A stretch of DNA of 64,000 bases from Hydractinia symbiolongicarpus (Eukaryota > Cnidaria > Hydrozoa > Anthoathecata > Hydractiniidae), in NCBI RefSeq assembly GCF_029227915.1, contig NC_079875.1:11903001-11967000 (forward strand), in the 5' to 3' direction. A program made the translations under genes and the position numbers. A model generated the notes under the pieces. It saw only the letters and a list, made by a program, of their open reading frames with translations. It was not told where the DNA came from and did not search any database. Numbering within the stretch: the stretch's first letter is position 1; each line of letters begins with the position of its first letter. This document shows, one piece after another, positions 37,701 through 64,000 of this stretch.

Positions 37701-39587
37701 CCTTATGGTGGCCTTATAGTGACCTCATTGCAGCATCATGCTGGCTTTATGATGCTGGCTTCATGGTGGTCTCACGGTGGTCTCCGAAGCTTGTCAAACA
37801 AATTAAATGATTGTCGAAAGATCTTATTCTTATTTGAGTTATGCTAATCGTTTGCTAGTAGAAAGTTGCTCAGGAGATTGTCCACCGTACATATTTCTCC
37901 TATTGCTATTTCGTGATTCATTGCTCGCCTGTTAATGAATTAATGAAATTTAAAAGGACGGGAGTTATTACTATGATTATAGGTGCAATTATGATTGGCT
38001 TTTCTATTACTAAATCACCGGCAAATCTAAATAGCTTGAGTTGATCTGTTGAAACTACGGAGCAAAAATATTTGTTTTAAAGTATATGTGGAGAAATCGT
38101 TAATGGATTAGTTAAACAAAAGAAGGCTAATTACAAGGTACGTATAGACTTTATTAAACGACACAAACTCCGTTTCCGTTTATAACTATGTTCAGCCTCT
38201 TTATTTTTATCTTTATTTTGATTTCGCTGTGCTTGATACCGATTAATTGCGTCAACAACATATCGATGCCTCTCACATAAAAAAACAATTAATTTTTTCT
38301 TTTAAATTTGAGCAGTAAGTATCGTGAGATTTTCTTGTTAAAATGGTAGCATCTTTTAGTTAATCCGCGTACACAAAGTCTGTACTTGCTTGTATTTAAT
38401 CCGATCAATTTTCGGTTTTTCATTACTGTTGACACATCAGTCCAAGTAGCTAGCTAGCTACAAAGCCATGCCAGGAAAGGATACAAAAACACACACATTT
38501 TCACATAACCATATTAATTAGTACGCGCACAACCAGTTAGCTACTTACACGAGCCTGCAATACAGTAAATTTATAGATGGTAAAACATATATACGATAAT
38601 GAAACAACAAGTGATTGCTGTGAATATTATTTATTAGCAGACAAGACAACTTTCTTTATTGAGGTCACTTAGAGAGCTAGTTAGCGGTATCTTTTTTGCA
38701 ACATTAATGTTCAAATCAAACAAACCAAGAAAAAGCTAGCTATTGCTAGATAGTTGATGCCTTACGGCTTCACAGGCAACCTACACTGCATGCAGTTAAA
38801 TACAAACACAAAATCTAACCTATTACAGACCTGTGAGAGCACAAACATACTACAAAATCAATGTATATTTTTATTTTATTTTATTTTCGCACTAGCTTTT
38901 GTTGCAACAATATCAGTCATATTCTCCTACTGTGATTAATATGGTATTTTTTTCTATCAACAATTTGTGGGTGAATATTTTATCATAGCACATCCGTATT
39001 TCATTCTCAACAGAGAATGCTTCACCCCGATCAGACCTCTGATCATGACGGGTGAGTTCTGGGGACCGCGGATCGAATCCCGCTCACTGCCAGGCAGTAT
39101 GTTAGTGATGAACAAAGTAGTTCTTCTACAATATAACAATTTGAGGATTTTAATAATTCTCTTAGTCAGCTCAATTGCTTTGCCAAATTTCTTTATTATA
39201 GTTAAGACATGTCGCAAACTTTTCCTTTCTGTCTTTACCTAAGAACATATCTCTTGAAATAGATAAAATAGATGAAAAGTTGAGAATTTATTATTATTCG
39301 TGAAGTCACGTTTCTTCAGTGTTAACAAAAAATGGTTAGAGTTATCTAAAATCAGAATAATTTAAACCAAAAGTATGTAGACGAGAAACGTATATCATCT
39401 ATATTTGCCACAAATGAAAAAAAACATGATAGCTTGCTTTGCAGTGACGAGAGTGAAATGTTCGTTAAAATTACCACAAAAATATTACCAGGTTACTTAC
39501 CAGCATTAGAAACAATGAAAACACTTTAAAAGCTGGTAAGGGCGTCACATTTTCTCCATACACTAAAGCTTTTAGTGACTTCTTCAT
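28722..39587 (-). CDS. MFS transporter B, ZIF1-like (DHA1 type), 16 exons
   Basis: Spliced CDS of 493 codons plus stop on the minus strand. Exons in transcript order: 39587-39501, 36625-36569, 35681-35654, 35565-35511, 35024-34873, 34562-34507, 34022-33956, 33850-33803, 33448-33343, 33268-33098, 32951-32845, 32210-32119, 31685-31659, 31149-31076, 29170-29012, 28917-28722. Exon lengths match gene A exactly except exon 10 (171 against 183 nt, an in-frame loss in the central loop) and the last exon (196 against 193). Motif A is GYLADRISK and motif C is [10 protein letters not shown], so both key signatures are kept. The loop in exon 10 ends with the conserved [11 protein letters not shown] block seen in all three copies. 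No frame break is visible, so this copy should be functional. Introns 1 and 2 carry an 8-bp microsatellite (36993-37278) and a foldback element (36139-36399). Likely an integral membrane proton-coupled antiporter; substrate and membrane are not readable from sequence. Confidence 0.87.
30740..30772 (+). mobile_element. Helitron-like 3' end remnant
   Basis: GCTGTGGATTCTTCCACCGGC can fold, followed by TAACGACTAGT. Same tail as the element at 338-487. Lies in intron 14 of gene B. Confidence 0.4.
31398..31645 (+). repeat. tRNA-derived SINE-like element
   Basis: Head with an A-box-like TGGCTTTATGGTTAAGG and B-box-like GGTCCGTGTTCAGTCC about 35 bases apart, with partly pairing ends (GCGCGTG, CAGCGCG). 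A body of about 170 bases follows, ending in an AATAATAAAGTAATAAT tract. It sits just before exon 13 of gene B in window order. Confidence 0.6.
31767..31782. repeat. Poly-C run
   Basis: A run of about sixteen C in an AT-rich intron of gene B; such runs are prone to length errors. Confidence 0.7.
36139..36399. mobile_element. Foldback MITE in intron 2 of gene B
   Basis: Terminal inverted repeats GAAAGTTGTGTAGGA and TCCTACACAACTTTC lie 261 bp apart. A second inverted pair sits inside (TTTCGCTAATTATGCA and TGCATAATTAGCGAAA), so most of the element can fold on itself. No ORF. Confidence 0.75.
36993..37278. repeat. 8-bp microsatellite (CATATATA)n
   Basis: About 35 units in intron 1 of gene B. 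Flanks repeat AACATTACAATACAT on both sides. The ORFs rich in Tyr, Met, Ile and Cys here are artefacts of the repeat. Confidence 0.95.
37621..37785. repeat. 11-bp minisatellite
   Basis: Degenerate ATGGTGGCCTT units, clearest at 37638-37735, in intron 1 of gene B. Confidence 0.75.
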
Positions 39588-42500
39588 CCTTTTTAGCACC
39601 TTTAGCGAGACCGTCAAATGAAGTTACTTTATTTTAAGCACAAAATAAATTGTAATTACTACAGAAAATTATTCTAAAACCTCCCTAACATTTTATATTT
39701 GCCTGTGCTTCCTTTAATGTAAATGTGAACGTATTCTACAAACTTCTGTCATATCAACCTTTAAAATCCAGACACCTTGTTTCAACCTGCGTTCAATTAT
39801 TTGTGTAAAACATGTGAAAGTTGGCAAGCACATGTGGAAACTGGTCTTAATCTTTATTGTATTTGTTAGTTATACAAATTTAAAAAGCATTACAGAAGGT
39901 CAGATTTAAATGGGAGTAATTTCTCTAATGCGTCACAAAAGGTAAATAATGAATTTTCGTCAGTCAACAGTAACTGATTGGAATTTGGATTATAAAAATA
40001 AACAAAACAAGATTGAATAGATATTCTTTATGCATCCTGTACTTTTGTCTATTTCGAACAGCCTACATTCATCACCTCTTTTCATTGAGTATACGACGAA
40101 AAGCTCACGACACGACAGATACATGCAAAATGTTCGTCATAAGAAGTGGTCATCTTCATGGGGTTTTTTTCCGAAAAAAAGGCTAATAATGACACCCGCA
40201 TTTGCACTGAAAAGGTTTTTTTAATCCAGTTCCGACCATATGCCGTTCATTATATGTAAAAGGTGTATGATTTTTGCTGTATTATCATTGCATCATATAG
40301 TTGTCTTGCCAAGCCAACGAGGCGATAAACATATTATATAGTTGTCTTGCCAAGGCAGCGAGGCGATAATACCAAATTTGCGTCATCACTTTTCACAATT
40401 TTCCAATGTCAGCTAATTGTAAGAAAGAAGTAAAAAACAAACATTCCTCTTACATTCGTGTGAGTTTTCCATGCCATCTTGTCTTTTCTGTCACATCAGT
40501 TTATGCAGACATTAATATCAGATCGGTAAATCGCAGGGTTTTTAATACTTTTCCGACTAGTTCCCTTATATTTCTAGCGTGCATAGATTTTTAATTGACA
40601 GGCTATGATGATTAATAAATTTCGTGCTCGGGTTCTTCTATTGAGAATAATAAGCGAACCTACTTTAAGATTGCCACAAAGAGGTAAAGTTGTACACACC
40701 TTTTTTATAAGTTAATAAAAGAAGCCTAATCTTCGCAAGCTTTACTTCTTAAGGTTACCAAGCTGAAAGGGGGAACTTTTTTTTTGAAAGAATATAAATT
40801 ATATCCCTATACTATCAGGGCTTAAAAGAGCGAGAGTTTGATTCATTTCATTCTCTGTATCAACATAAGCTGTATTTTGTCTATCTGCCAAAAGCGCGTC
40901 GTATCAACCACGCACGTAATCTTAGAGTCTATAAAAATAATATTCGATATGTTTTTATCAAATTTGTTGCAATCGCTTAGGCCAAGTAAACCAATCACGA
41001 GGTCTGATTTTAATGAAAAACCAATCCAAGATTTTCGCTGCCTCGACATGCTGACGAAGTAATAATCAGAGCCATGATGAGGAAAATGTGATTTTGATTT
41101 TATAAGTTGTCATGTTCACTCCAACGTTTGTAGGTCCTTTTTGTCTTAATAATTATTTTTTATATGCTTTTGCATGTTAAGATTAATATATTGTCACATT
41201 TCTAGCCATCTACGAATTTTAAACACACCAATTTTAAGATTTAAGCTACAAACGAAGATTTCGAGGAAGCATTTTTTAGCCTCCGGCTAAAAGTGAAATT
41301 AGTCGAATACAAATGCAATTTTTAAATTATCAGAGTAAAGTTGTTGGGTGATTATTGGAGAGTGTAATGACGGTCTGTTTTTTGTGCTCTTATTTAAACC
41401 CAAGTTGCGATTTTTTTTTTTTGAAAAGGGTATTACGTCTATACGGATGTGCGATACGGTATAAGAGATAAGAGCGCTCAGCTCGGTGTCACACTTAATT
41501 ACTACAATGTTTACGACATATTGCATAACTGTACTAAAGCGCTTCGCGTCAATGTGTGGCACAGTTTATGGCTCTTATTAAGCCATTATTTGTGGTTTTA
41601 CTTGTGGTTTAACCTGACGTTTAGGCGGTAAAGATGAGTCCAGTCTATGATGATAGCCGTTGTCTCTCTGTATACAAGAACCGGGTTGTGATAAACCATT
41701 AACGAAATCCTTAAGCTAAAAATAACAAGACGATACATTTTTATCAACTTCTCTCCTGCGTATTTTTATCGCCTTTGCTTTTACTATTCGCGCGTAGTAA
41801 ACTGATCACGATTATCAATTTTTATGAACAACCAATCCAAATATTTTGCAATCGCGACATTTTAACGAAGGCACGTGCAACGAACAGAGCTCCTAGATGT
41901 TGTAAGCCATGTGCAAATCTTAAAAAATCTAATTTAAGATTTCAACTACAAATGTGCATCATCGTGACATAATCGAGTTAGTCGAACAGTTTTTAGTTAC
42001 CTAAATGTTTTTGTTTAATTTGATATAAATGCAGTTTATCCTTTAATACTTTCTTTTTTCTTTTTGGTGTTCTCTTCAACTTCTATTTTAACTAAAAGTG
42101 AAAGTAGTATAGACAGATTTGTGATTGTGTTTTTAACAAACGTAGCTAGTTTAGCTGCAACTTTTGCGTGTCAATACAATAACAGTACTGATAACCTGTT
42201 TAATGCTAGGTAATGCAACATATTTTTGCTCCCAATTAAGGTGAGCTAAGGAACTTTATTTTGGGAGATAGAAAATGTTGCTACAATATTTGCTATGACA
42301 TGATATCGGTAGGCTGTGGTGTTTTTAATTAAACCGACCTTGCAGAAAGGTTAGTTTTTGAAGAAATCTTTTACAAAGAATTGTTCTGCAAAATGTAGAA
42401 TCTCAGTGACTGTTTTAGCCAATTACATAAAAAACGAAAGGCGAAAGTTCATGCTTTTATTTAAATCAAATTTGAAAGAAATTTTTACATGCCTAACTGA

Positions 42501-43334
42501 GCGCGCCACTGTAAGCACCGCACACAGATGTAATTTATGGTTTGACTGTACTAAGCCGTCATATCTCTGTGTCACTCACCATTAATTTTTGAACTTATCA
42601 CGGAACTTATAAGCACAACCTGTAACCTGTGTTTTTATTTTTACTGGAGTTACGAAAAAGTTTTTCATAAGGCTCGCTGTCTGTCTGCGATTTTATGATA
42701 GTTTAAGAAGGGACGAGTGAATTCTCCTGCATTTTACAGTGCGCCTACAAATAGTCTACAAGAAAAGACACATCCAAAGTTCATGTTTATTCAAATAATT
42801 TGTTTCGAGAAAGAAAATGAATACACAACATTGTAAAGATGTCTCGATTTTAATAAAGGGCTTACATGGAAATGTCACACTTAATTTAATCAAAGGAAAC
42901 TTCTACCGAAGTGATAAAAATGAAAACTGCCCCAGAATCCCATTATGAGCCAAAGTGACTCAAACCTATTCAAGTTCACTTCGAATCTCATTAAGTACTT
43001 TTTAAAAAAATAAAACGCGCTCAAAATAATGTTGTAAAAACAAAACAAAAATTATCTGAATTTTTTTCTAGAAGTAACAAGAAGATGAATAGGACCTATC
43101 TAGAATCTAGAAGATGTTGTCTGTGAAAGCTAAAGCCGTACGACGTCGCAAGGAAACGAAATATATACAAAACAGGCTGGATTTCGTTCAAAATGGCGGT
43201 GACAGTTATGGGGACAAAATTTGGACATAAAAAAATGGAAAAAATTTTACGCCGGGTTTTTTTCTGTTATAATTATACAATTTTCGAAGAATATTTTTAG
43301 CACAAAGTTTATCTGAAAATTCAACCATTGGTTT
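39588..43334. other. Intergenic region between gene B start and gene C end
   Basis: No gene seen. Holds a doubled 46-bp motif (ATAGTTGTCTTGCCAAG) at 40296-40370, two degenerate copies of a larger unit (40840-41340 and 41750-42040), and one to two units of the repeat family that fills 55150-57240 (41420-41640 and 42480-42610). Should also contain the gene B promoter. Confidence 0.5.
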
Positions 43335-43345
43335 TCATTTGTTTT

Positions 43346-58667
<15,322 letters not shown>

Positions 58668-61600
58668 CTTGAATGACTTTTTTCAAAAACATAAACAGAA
58701 ATTCTGAGTTCAGTTGTAAAAGAAGACCTTTACCAATTCAAGTGTCTGTGTAAAACATGTGCTTTAACAACTAGAAATAATCACTTTTAACAGCATACAA
58801 CTTACGAGACGCCAACTTAAGATTTACCATAAGCCTCAGTGCCCCAACATGCAGAGATATGTATATATTATCAAGAACAACGAAATGTGTTTTGTCAGCA
58901 AAGCAGTCGCACGTAAAAAGGTTTGCACCACTGACGTCAATATGTTTCGGAAACTTTAAGGTAGTATCAAAAAATTGAGTAAATTACATTGTTGGGGGTA
59001 AAGAAATCTTTATTGTATGAATCTTTTGATTGGTTTGATTGGATGAATGGCTTTTTTAGCGAAATCTACTTTGCATAAGGAACTAAACTGGCCTAATATG
59101 CCACTTAATGAAATAACAGACACCCATTGTTATTCATGCTGGACAAATTAGACTTCATTAAATGCAAACTTTCGATACCTTAAATGAATCAATGGTGATT
59201 GTAGTCTTTATCCACAACTACTTTGAATAAGGAACCAAGTTGTTAAGACTAAAACGAGCCTATACTTCTATGAGAACATAAACAGAACACAAAATCCAGT
59301 TCCCTTTGTTAGTTTCAAAACATCGCACTGAAAATGGAGGGTTATATCAGCCCTAATGTGTCGTTAAAAGACTAAAAAGGATAATACTACCTCCATTTGC
59401 ATTGACATACCTATCTTGTCAGATATTCTTTGTTTGATGCTTCTAATGCGACCTGTAATATTAATGTGAGTATTGGACGATTTTTCGAAACGGAAATAGT
59501 GAAACAATGGTTGCATAACTTGGATACAACTTAAACTTGGAACTAATTGCGAAGACCAGATTCGCGTATCTGGTTAGAATAGTGCGTCAATTGAACTGAA
59601 TGGCGAGTGGGTACGCAAAGTATACCCGAATGTTCTGTATAGTATTGCATTTTCATTCGTTGTATTCACTTAAAAATTTAGTTTATAATCAATTAAGTTA
59701 CCTGCCCCTAAAGGAATATTTGAAGAACAAATTATGAACCATCTTATAGAATAACGGATATTAACAAATAAAAATCGGTGGAACAAAAGAGAGACTGTCT
59801 AGAATTTCTAGCTACCGACCTTCATGGTGAGTACGTTTGACGTCATTAAAACATTTTATTAATAATTCAATTACTGTTAACTGGCTTGTTTACGTTCTTT
59901 CCATAAGGAACTAAATTATAAACGCTAAATTGAGCTAAAATGTCTCTGAATTAGACCGTCACGTATAAAATAACAGGGAGTTATCGCTATTCATGGTGGG
60001 CAAATTAGACTTCATTAAATGCAAACTTTCGAAACCTTAATTCAATTAATGGTAATTGTAGTCTTTACTCAGAAATACTTTGCATATGTCCATGAGAACA
60101 TAACAAGAACACGAAATCCAATTTGTCATATGACCGTCATCTTGAAATGTTCGCTTTTAAAAGTATATTTACCTTTAACTTGCTATACGCAATATCAGCA
60201 CAATTTCTGAATAATATTAATTTCTTTAGAAAATAAAGTAGGATTCACTTCAGTGTCATGCAAAGTAGATTTAACTACAGTAAAGAATAGTAAAAAACAA
60301 ATTAGGCTACTAATTATTAAACGGTTGCTATAGAAGTAGGTACATTTGTATTTTGTACTTAAAGTTTCACCACATTAAAGCACATCTAACAATGAATTTA
60401 GCAACTTTCAAAAAGAATTATCGTTGAAGGAATCCATCGTTATATATAGGTTAAAGTTAACAGGTAAGATAACGCATTTTTCTAAAACATACGTTCCGGT
60501 TTTACCTAAGAGATCGGTTCAATGATACGTCCTTCATGTCGCAGATCTTCGTGCCCTAATAAGTAAATTTCTTAGGCGTAGTTTCAATGAGCAAAATTCT
60601 GTGTTTGTGTCGAATGACCACGTGATACTAGTCTCTTTAAAAATAGCCTTCATCTGTCTGTTTCTACTCTAAATGATACCCAGAGCTGCGAGACGCACGA
60701 AATGTGGTATAAAAAAAACGAGCAAACCCATGGAATTATCCACGGACACCTTGTGTCCACTTAAATAGCTGTTTTCTGTCTATTCCCAAATTTATTTCGG
60801 AGCTTCAAAGAGTAATTTTACATTGTGCTAGACGGACATAATACACAAAAACCGATGCTAGAAATACGTACATCAGGCAAGGTCCAACAAACCCAGGGAT
60901 TTTTCACAGTCTAACGATTAGTTTATATATATTATTGTTGATAGGCAAGATATTTCTTTTGTGCTATTCTTTATGACGCATCAACTTGTGCCCGTACTAA
61001 CATAAAGAACGTCACAGAAAAGTTTTTCTGCATCATGTTTGTTTCCTAACATTGGGGTTATCAAATCAGAAACAAGCCCCAGCTCCTTTTCCTCTAAAAA
61101 TCCCCAATACAATTTTAACGGTCTATTGCTAGTTGAGTTTAAAATGTCTGATAAGCCTTAGAGAAACAAAGTGCAATTTCTGGAATAGTTGTATCAGACA
61201 TGTTATATATATATATAACTATTAAGTAACAGGGTTGAGTGCGAAACACTAGGCCATTAAACCTAGGCCAAAAAGTCAGTGAATTGGCTGATAACCTGCA
61301 TAGGAGATAGACGACTTTGATTACAAAATTATATGTATGCAGAGCGCTTTAGCTTTAAGGACTATATTATTTGGAAAGGCAAGCATCTTTGTAATAGCGT
61401 ATTTAGACATGAAGCAATAGACCGAAACTGTGGCTCTTTATGCAAATAATAATTAAGGGTGATAACAATTAGAGGCAACCACACTGCCATGAATTAAACA
61501 TGATTCTTAAAGAAAAGACTGCAATTACTGAAACTAAACCGTGTCTTTCTTAGAATGTGCGAAATCAACTTAAAAACAAGAAGCCCTGTGGCTTAAAGAT

Positions 61601-64000
61601 TTCTGCCATTAGCAATAATCTGAAAAAGTACTGAACTTTGAAGAGGACTGGGGGAACAAAATCATTGTATATTCTAAAATTTTAAAATTCAATTTTTGAT
61701 TATTATTGTAACTGTAAATAGCTAACTTAACTTACATAATAGCTAACTTAACTTACATAAACTTCATTTCTCTATAAGAACAATTTAAATTTTTAAAAGA
61801 AAAATAATAATGAAAATTGAGGATGAACAATAAAAACAAAATAAGAACAACGGCAAGACTGAAAATTTATCTATTTTCTCTTTTTCTCTGAAAAAAAACA
61901 GCTAGGGAAATATCTTTAAAGGTGACAACATTTTTATTTTTTTTACATAATCAGTTAGGAAAGTTTATTTTCAGACTACATATTCTTATTTTTTTCTTTT
62001 ATGACACATTGTCACGATTTTATAGCTATAAACCTTTCACCAAAAATATTCAGCCTCAACAATTCCTCTAAATTAAAATTCATGAATAATTAGCTTTAGT
62101 CTACGTGCTTGCAAAATTGTACAGAGGGAAATGACGTTAATAACATCAAAGATGGCGCATTATAAGGCGATCTTCATTATGCTACACTGCACGAGCTTTA
62201 ACTTTCGAAATAAAACAACTTGTTGCACTGTTAGGATTCTTATTGGCTTAAAATTCAAGTTAGCCTCGTTCTCAGAAAAAAATCTGTCAAAACGAGGATT
62301 TAAGCTTTAGCCTAGATAAGTTTTAGGCGTCCAGGCTCTGGGCTGTCTCTATCTATCTATCTCTCTATCTCTCTCTCTATCTTCCCAGGCGATATTAAAG
62401 ATTCCGCCTTCGCCGACGGAAATCAACTAAATAAGTACACACTTTAAAAACTTGCATCACATCGCTCGTGGCTTAGTTTATCCCGCAGCGCGTCTACTAG
62501 GTTGCGTTCGATAACTTTGCTACTAGAAAAATTAAATCTAAAGAAGGATTTTTAAAATGTAGGGAAAAACCCTCTTTTCAACATCGAACTGCTAAACATT
62601 CAACTCGAGTCAAAAGAAAGGAGAAATGACACAAAAACTAGATTTAAGAAGTTGATGTCAAAGTTGACGTCAAATATCATAATATGAGGAAAAAATTGTT
62701 TTTCATCACATCCTGGGCTAAGAAGTTACTAACAACACGACAATGAGGAATTTGGGACTCTTCTTAGTGCTAAAGCACACCAACCATAAAGTATGCATAA
62801 TCTTGCAATTGCTTTTTACGTTTCAGTCCATTGATTGTGCAAAGGTTTGATAAAAGCAAGATTACTTTTCACAACTAACAGATTTTACCAGAAACATTCC
62901 GAAATACACTCTTTTATTGATTGATAGTATACGAATATCAAAGCTTAGTTTCCACATGTGTTCCCTGAACTCTGAAAAATTAAAATGGATTTTGTGTATA
63001 AAGGTCAACTCTCACTCTACATATATTAACTAAAATGCATAAGAGGAACGAAATTACCTGTTGTACTCACTTCTGTTGACTTCAGCAAGACCTTCATAGC
63101 GGAATGTTATGGGAATTTTGAAAGTCTATGATATAGCATTAAAAATTATTGATGCTATTAAAATTTCTTTAAGATTTTGTAACGCAAGTATTAACCCTTA
63201 ATGGCAACAATATTTTTTTAAATTCCTTGTAGTAGTTATCTAAGGCAACGAGTTCTCCAATGTTAAACTGTCATTCCTTTTCATAATTGAATTAAATTAA
63301 CATTGAATTTATATTTGGATACAAGGTATATATTTAGGTATATTTTGTGTACATAAGGTATTATTGTAAAAGTTAGTTGCTATCAGTATTAGGGACTAAA
63401 TGCAGCAATCCTTATCAAGATAGGAAAGGAGAACATGCGATTTCTAGACAAAGTGTAGTTTCACGGTCGTGTTTGTAAGACTGCCATGTATAGTCTAGCG
63501 TCACAAAGAAGTTAGTTAACAGTATGAAGTAAGGTTAAGTGACACCAGTTTAATGTTATTTAGCTGAAGTGACTAATTTGACTAAAAATTTAGTTAGTAA
63601 AAAGTAACTAAATTTTGCAGGTGCAAGAAGTTATTAATTTTACTAGCTAATAAAATGGTTCCAGAATTTCTTAGCATTTTTTTACTGATAAGATGCTACG
63701 GCAGCTACTGACAACTAAGTAACCGCAATACAAGTATGTCCCATAAGAAAGAATTTGTTTGGGGGGAGGGAGAAAAAGCGGGAGGCAATGTTGCGCTTGT
63801 TAGACTTTTAGGTTCACGGGCCCCAAATACAAGGGTCTCAGGTCTTATTTTCTCAGTTAATATGATTTGATTTGAAAGAAAACATTCGACATGGAAGTAA
63901 GAAAATGTAGGTGCTCTTCAGCTCGCCACCTGGATTTTTGTCAATTTCGTAAGGGAATAGTCGATGGTGTATTTATTTAATGTAAGCTTAGGCTGAATGT
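58668..64000. other. Gene-poor region upstream of gene C
   Basis: No exon recognised. Contains two diverged copies of a ~300-bp unit (59040-59340, 59880-60175; shared CAAATTAGACTTCATTAAAT), a TCTG-type short element (60645-60925), a 21-bp doublet (about 61717-61760) and a TATC-rich tract (62346-62385). The gene C promoter should be near its left end. Confidence 0.5.
60645..60925 (+). mobile_element. Short TCTG/Helitron-like element, degraded
   Basis: ATAGCCTTCATCTGTCTG, then GCTGCGAGACGCACGAAATG, GGTATAAAAAA and ACCCATGGAATTATCCACGG match the order of blocks in the 338-487 element. A second weak hairpin (CAGGGATTTTTCACAG) with TAACGATTAGT ends near 60922. Confidence 0.45.

Noticed and set aside
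39030-39100. tRNA gene or SINE head
   Set aside because: There is a B-box-like GGATCGAATCCC and a short GTGAG/CTCAC stem, but no convincing A box at the right distance.
62346-62385. TATC-rich tract as a functional element
   Set aside because: Short mixed simple repeat without further structure.

Overview
The window is animal nuclear DNA: AT-rich, with many short exons bounded by GT-AG introns, a RING/B-box (TRIM-type) gene and a large load of repeats. A cnidarian (hydrozoan-like) or other marine invertebrate fits best, but this is inferred from gene and repeat types, not from a species marker. Coding exons had to be joined by hand; every junction used for the four host genes is GT-AG and keeps frame.

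Layout. (1) 1-1079: DNA-transposon relics, including a nested short element with a Helitron-like 3' hairpin. (2) 1080-10727, + strand: MFS gene A, 16 exons, 496 codons. (3) 10728-12580: 21-22 bp minisatellite, an unplaced small ORF and a 19-21 bp repeat. (4) 12582-16265: a near-full-length non-LTR retrotransposon (PHD-like finger, endonuclease, reverse transcriptase) broken by small frameshifts. (5) 17994-24041, + strand: a TRIM-like gene whose exons splice in phase to an ankyrin-repeat last exon. (6) 24042-28721: gene-poor, holding a 758-bp compound TCTG/TCCG microsatellite. (7) 28722-39587, - strand: MFS gene B, 16 exons, 493 codons. (8) 39588-43334: degenerate duplicated repeats. (9) 43346-58667, - strand: MFS gene C, 16 exons, with a 1-base frameshift in the last exon and a lost motif C proline. 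(10) 58668-64000: gene-poor.

The main biological content is a local family of three MFS transporters with the same 16-exon architecture, one inverted relative to the other two. They carry DHA1/antiporter signatures (motif A between TM2 and TM3, GxxxGPxxGG motif C in TM5) and look most like the ZINC INDUCED FACILITATOR-like group. Closeness among copies changes along the gene (A-B at exon 1, A-C in the middle, B-C at exon 16), which suggests gene conversion. The introns are full of short inverted-repeat elements (piggyBac-like with TTAA flanks, pogo-like, foldbacks), tRNA-derived SINE-like units and very long microsatellites, one filling about four fifths of an intron.

I found no clear new multi-gene system. 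The most unusual items are the TRIM-ankyrin fusion, the mosaic MFS cluster, and the link between Helitron-like short elements and the TCTG-type microsatellites.
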